Source of the DNA: Amylostereum areolatum
Lineage: Eukaryota; Basidiomycota; Agaricomycetes; Russulales; Stereaceae
Assembly (NCBI GenBank): GCA_012932865.1
Contig: SAXG01000066.1
Coordinates: 124,001 to 188,000 of the forward strand
DNA length: 64,000 nt
Direction: 5' to 3'
In this document: in pieces, positions 63,434 to 64,000 of the stretch
How the letters are laid out: each line of letters starts with the position of its first letter
Numbering within the stretch: position 1 is the stretch's first letter
Notes under the pieces: model-generated
The model's input: the letters and a program-made list of their open reading frames with translations, nothing else
Databases searched by the model: none
Told to the model about the DNA's origin: nothing
Program-made: the position numbers and the translations under genes

Positions 63434-64000
63434 ATGCCTCCTAAAGCTAAGAAACCCGTCAAAACCTCTACTACCAAGACCACAGAGAGCGCTCCCTGTG
63501 TTCCAACAAAAAAATGTACCGCCCGCAAAGCTTCCTCAACGGTCGAGCCGAAGGTTACCTCTATTAAGAAGCCCATCCCGTTGAAGGTGTTGTCCAGTCC
63601 TGACATTGATGCTGATGACTCGGTCGGCGCCAACGGGCGAGCCAAACGTGGCAGTGGACAAGTGGACTACCATGCCCTTTCTGGGAAAGGGAAACGTAGG
63701 CGAAGTGGTGCAGAAGTTGCCGCTGCAAAGGAGGCAAAGCTCCAAGAAAGTCTTGATGCGGAGGCTGAGCGAGAGGCCCGAATCGACGAGTTCGCTGCCT
63801 TCGAGAGTACGGCTGAAGAACGGCATGCCAAGGAAAAGAGTGAGGCCGGAGACCCCCCCATCGTGTTCCGATCCAAAGTCACCCGTACGCCGCATTATTT
63901 GGGATCTTCAGATGATGAGGATGGCGGCGACAACGGTAGCAACGACAATGGTGGCCTGAGCGAAAAGGTGAGGTCTGTTGCACTTTCAGTTCGCAGTTTT
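63434..64000 (+). CDS. Lysine-rich protein, 5' part (runs off the window)
   Basis: ATG 63434 opens MPPKAKKPVKTSTTKTTESA, a basic N terminus, then RAKRGSGQVDYHALSGKGKR, a charged helical stretch (AKEAKLQESLDAEAEREARI) and an acidic SSDDEDGGDNGSNDN tail to about 63967, where a GTGAGG donor follows EK. It is transcribed divergently from the Plavaka gene, 177 bp away. No domain is recognised; a nuclear or chromatin-associated role fits the composition only. Confidence 0.55.
   Translation, partial: MPPKAKKPVKTSTTKTTESAPCVPTKKCTARKASSTVEPKVTSIKKPIPLKVLSSPDIDADDSVGANGRAKRGSGQVDYHALSGKGKRRRSGAEVAAAKEAKLQESLDAEAEREARIDEFAAFESTAEERHAKEKSEAGDPPIVFRSKVTRTPHYLGSSDDEDGGDNGSNDNGGLSEKVRSVALSVRSF

Overview
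The window looks like a transposon-rich, gene-poor stretch of a mushroom-forming basidiomycete (Agaricomycetes). The evidence is short GT-AG introns of about 47-110 bp with CTAAC/CTGAC-like branch sites, a chromodomain Ty3/Gypsy retrotransposon, Plavaka-type and TNP2-like transposases, and damaged copies of fungal housekeeping genes. I saw no tRNA, rRNA or CRISPR. Species is not determinable by reading.

Layout. 1-3.4 kb: end of an unknown gene, a two-exon minus-strand gene and an intact seven-exon plus-strand gene. 3.7-6.2 kb: pseudogene pieces of a KDM5 histone demethylase and of AHA1. 7.0-9.0 kb: a truncated Plavaka transposase. 9.3-12.3 kb: a TOM1/HUWE1 ubiquitin-ligase pseudogene split by a solo LTR (10978-11435). 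12.4-25.4 kb: a fatty-acid-synthase pseudogene split by a complete 10.2-kb chromovirus (13669-23914; 541-bp LTRs, 5-bp target duplication). 25.8-32.5 kb: a small unknown gene, a glutathionyl-hydroquinone-reductase-like pseudogene, an unknown protein, an LTR-like promoter block, a truncated KRE33/NAT10 gene and a glyoxal-oxidase fragment. 33.8-41.2 kb: an intron-rich unknown gene, an unknown gene with a viroplasmin-like region, an HSP70 pseudogene and a Zn-cluster regulator. 42.2-42.5 kb: a foldback element. 46.0-54.9 kb: a TNP2-like (CACTA-related) element with 46-bp terminal inverted repeats and two genes. 57.9-59.1 kb: an unknown coiled-coil-like gene. 59.8-63.3 kb: a nine-exon, apparently intact Plavaka transposase (1009 aa). 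63.4-64 kb: start of a lysine-rich protein.

The most unusual item is the chromovirus. Downstream of gag and pol it carries an extra gene block. A 58-bp intron with consensus splice signals (20527-20584) switches between two long overlapping frames. The spliced frame encodes a 626-aa protein with a canonical CCHC knuckle; the unspliced frame encodes 592 aa. Two small proteins follow, one with a membrane segment that runs into the 3' LTR. GATAAAA boxes precede the start codons in this block. The Gag knuckle has lost a cysteine, while the extra protein's knuckle is intact. The first transcribed bases of the LTR are complementary to the sequence just after the 5' LTR, as in Tf1/sushi self-priming elements.

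The second theme is a gene-fragment graveyard: truncated pieces of eight or so unrelated host genes, several still carrying introns. They were therefore copied at the DNA level, and they are now mixed with transposons.
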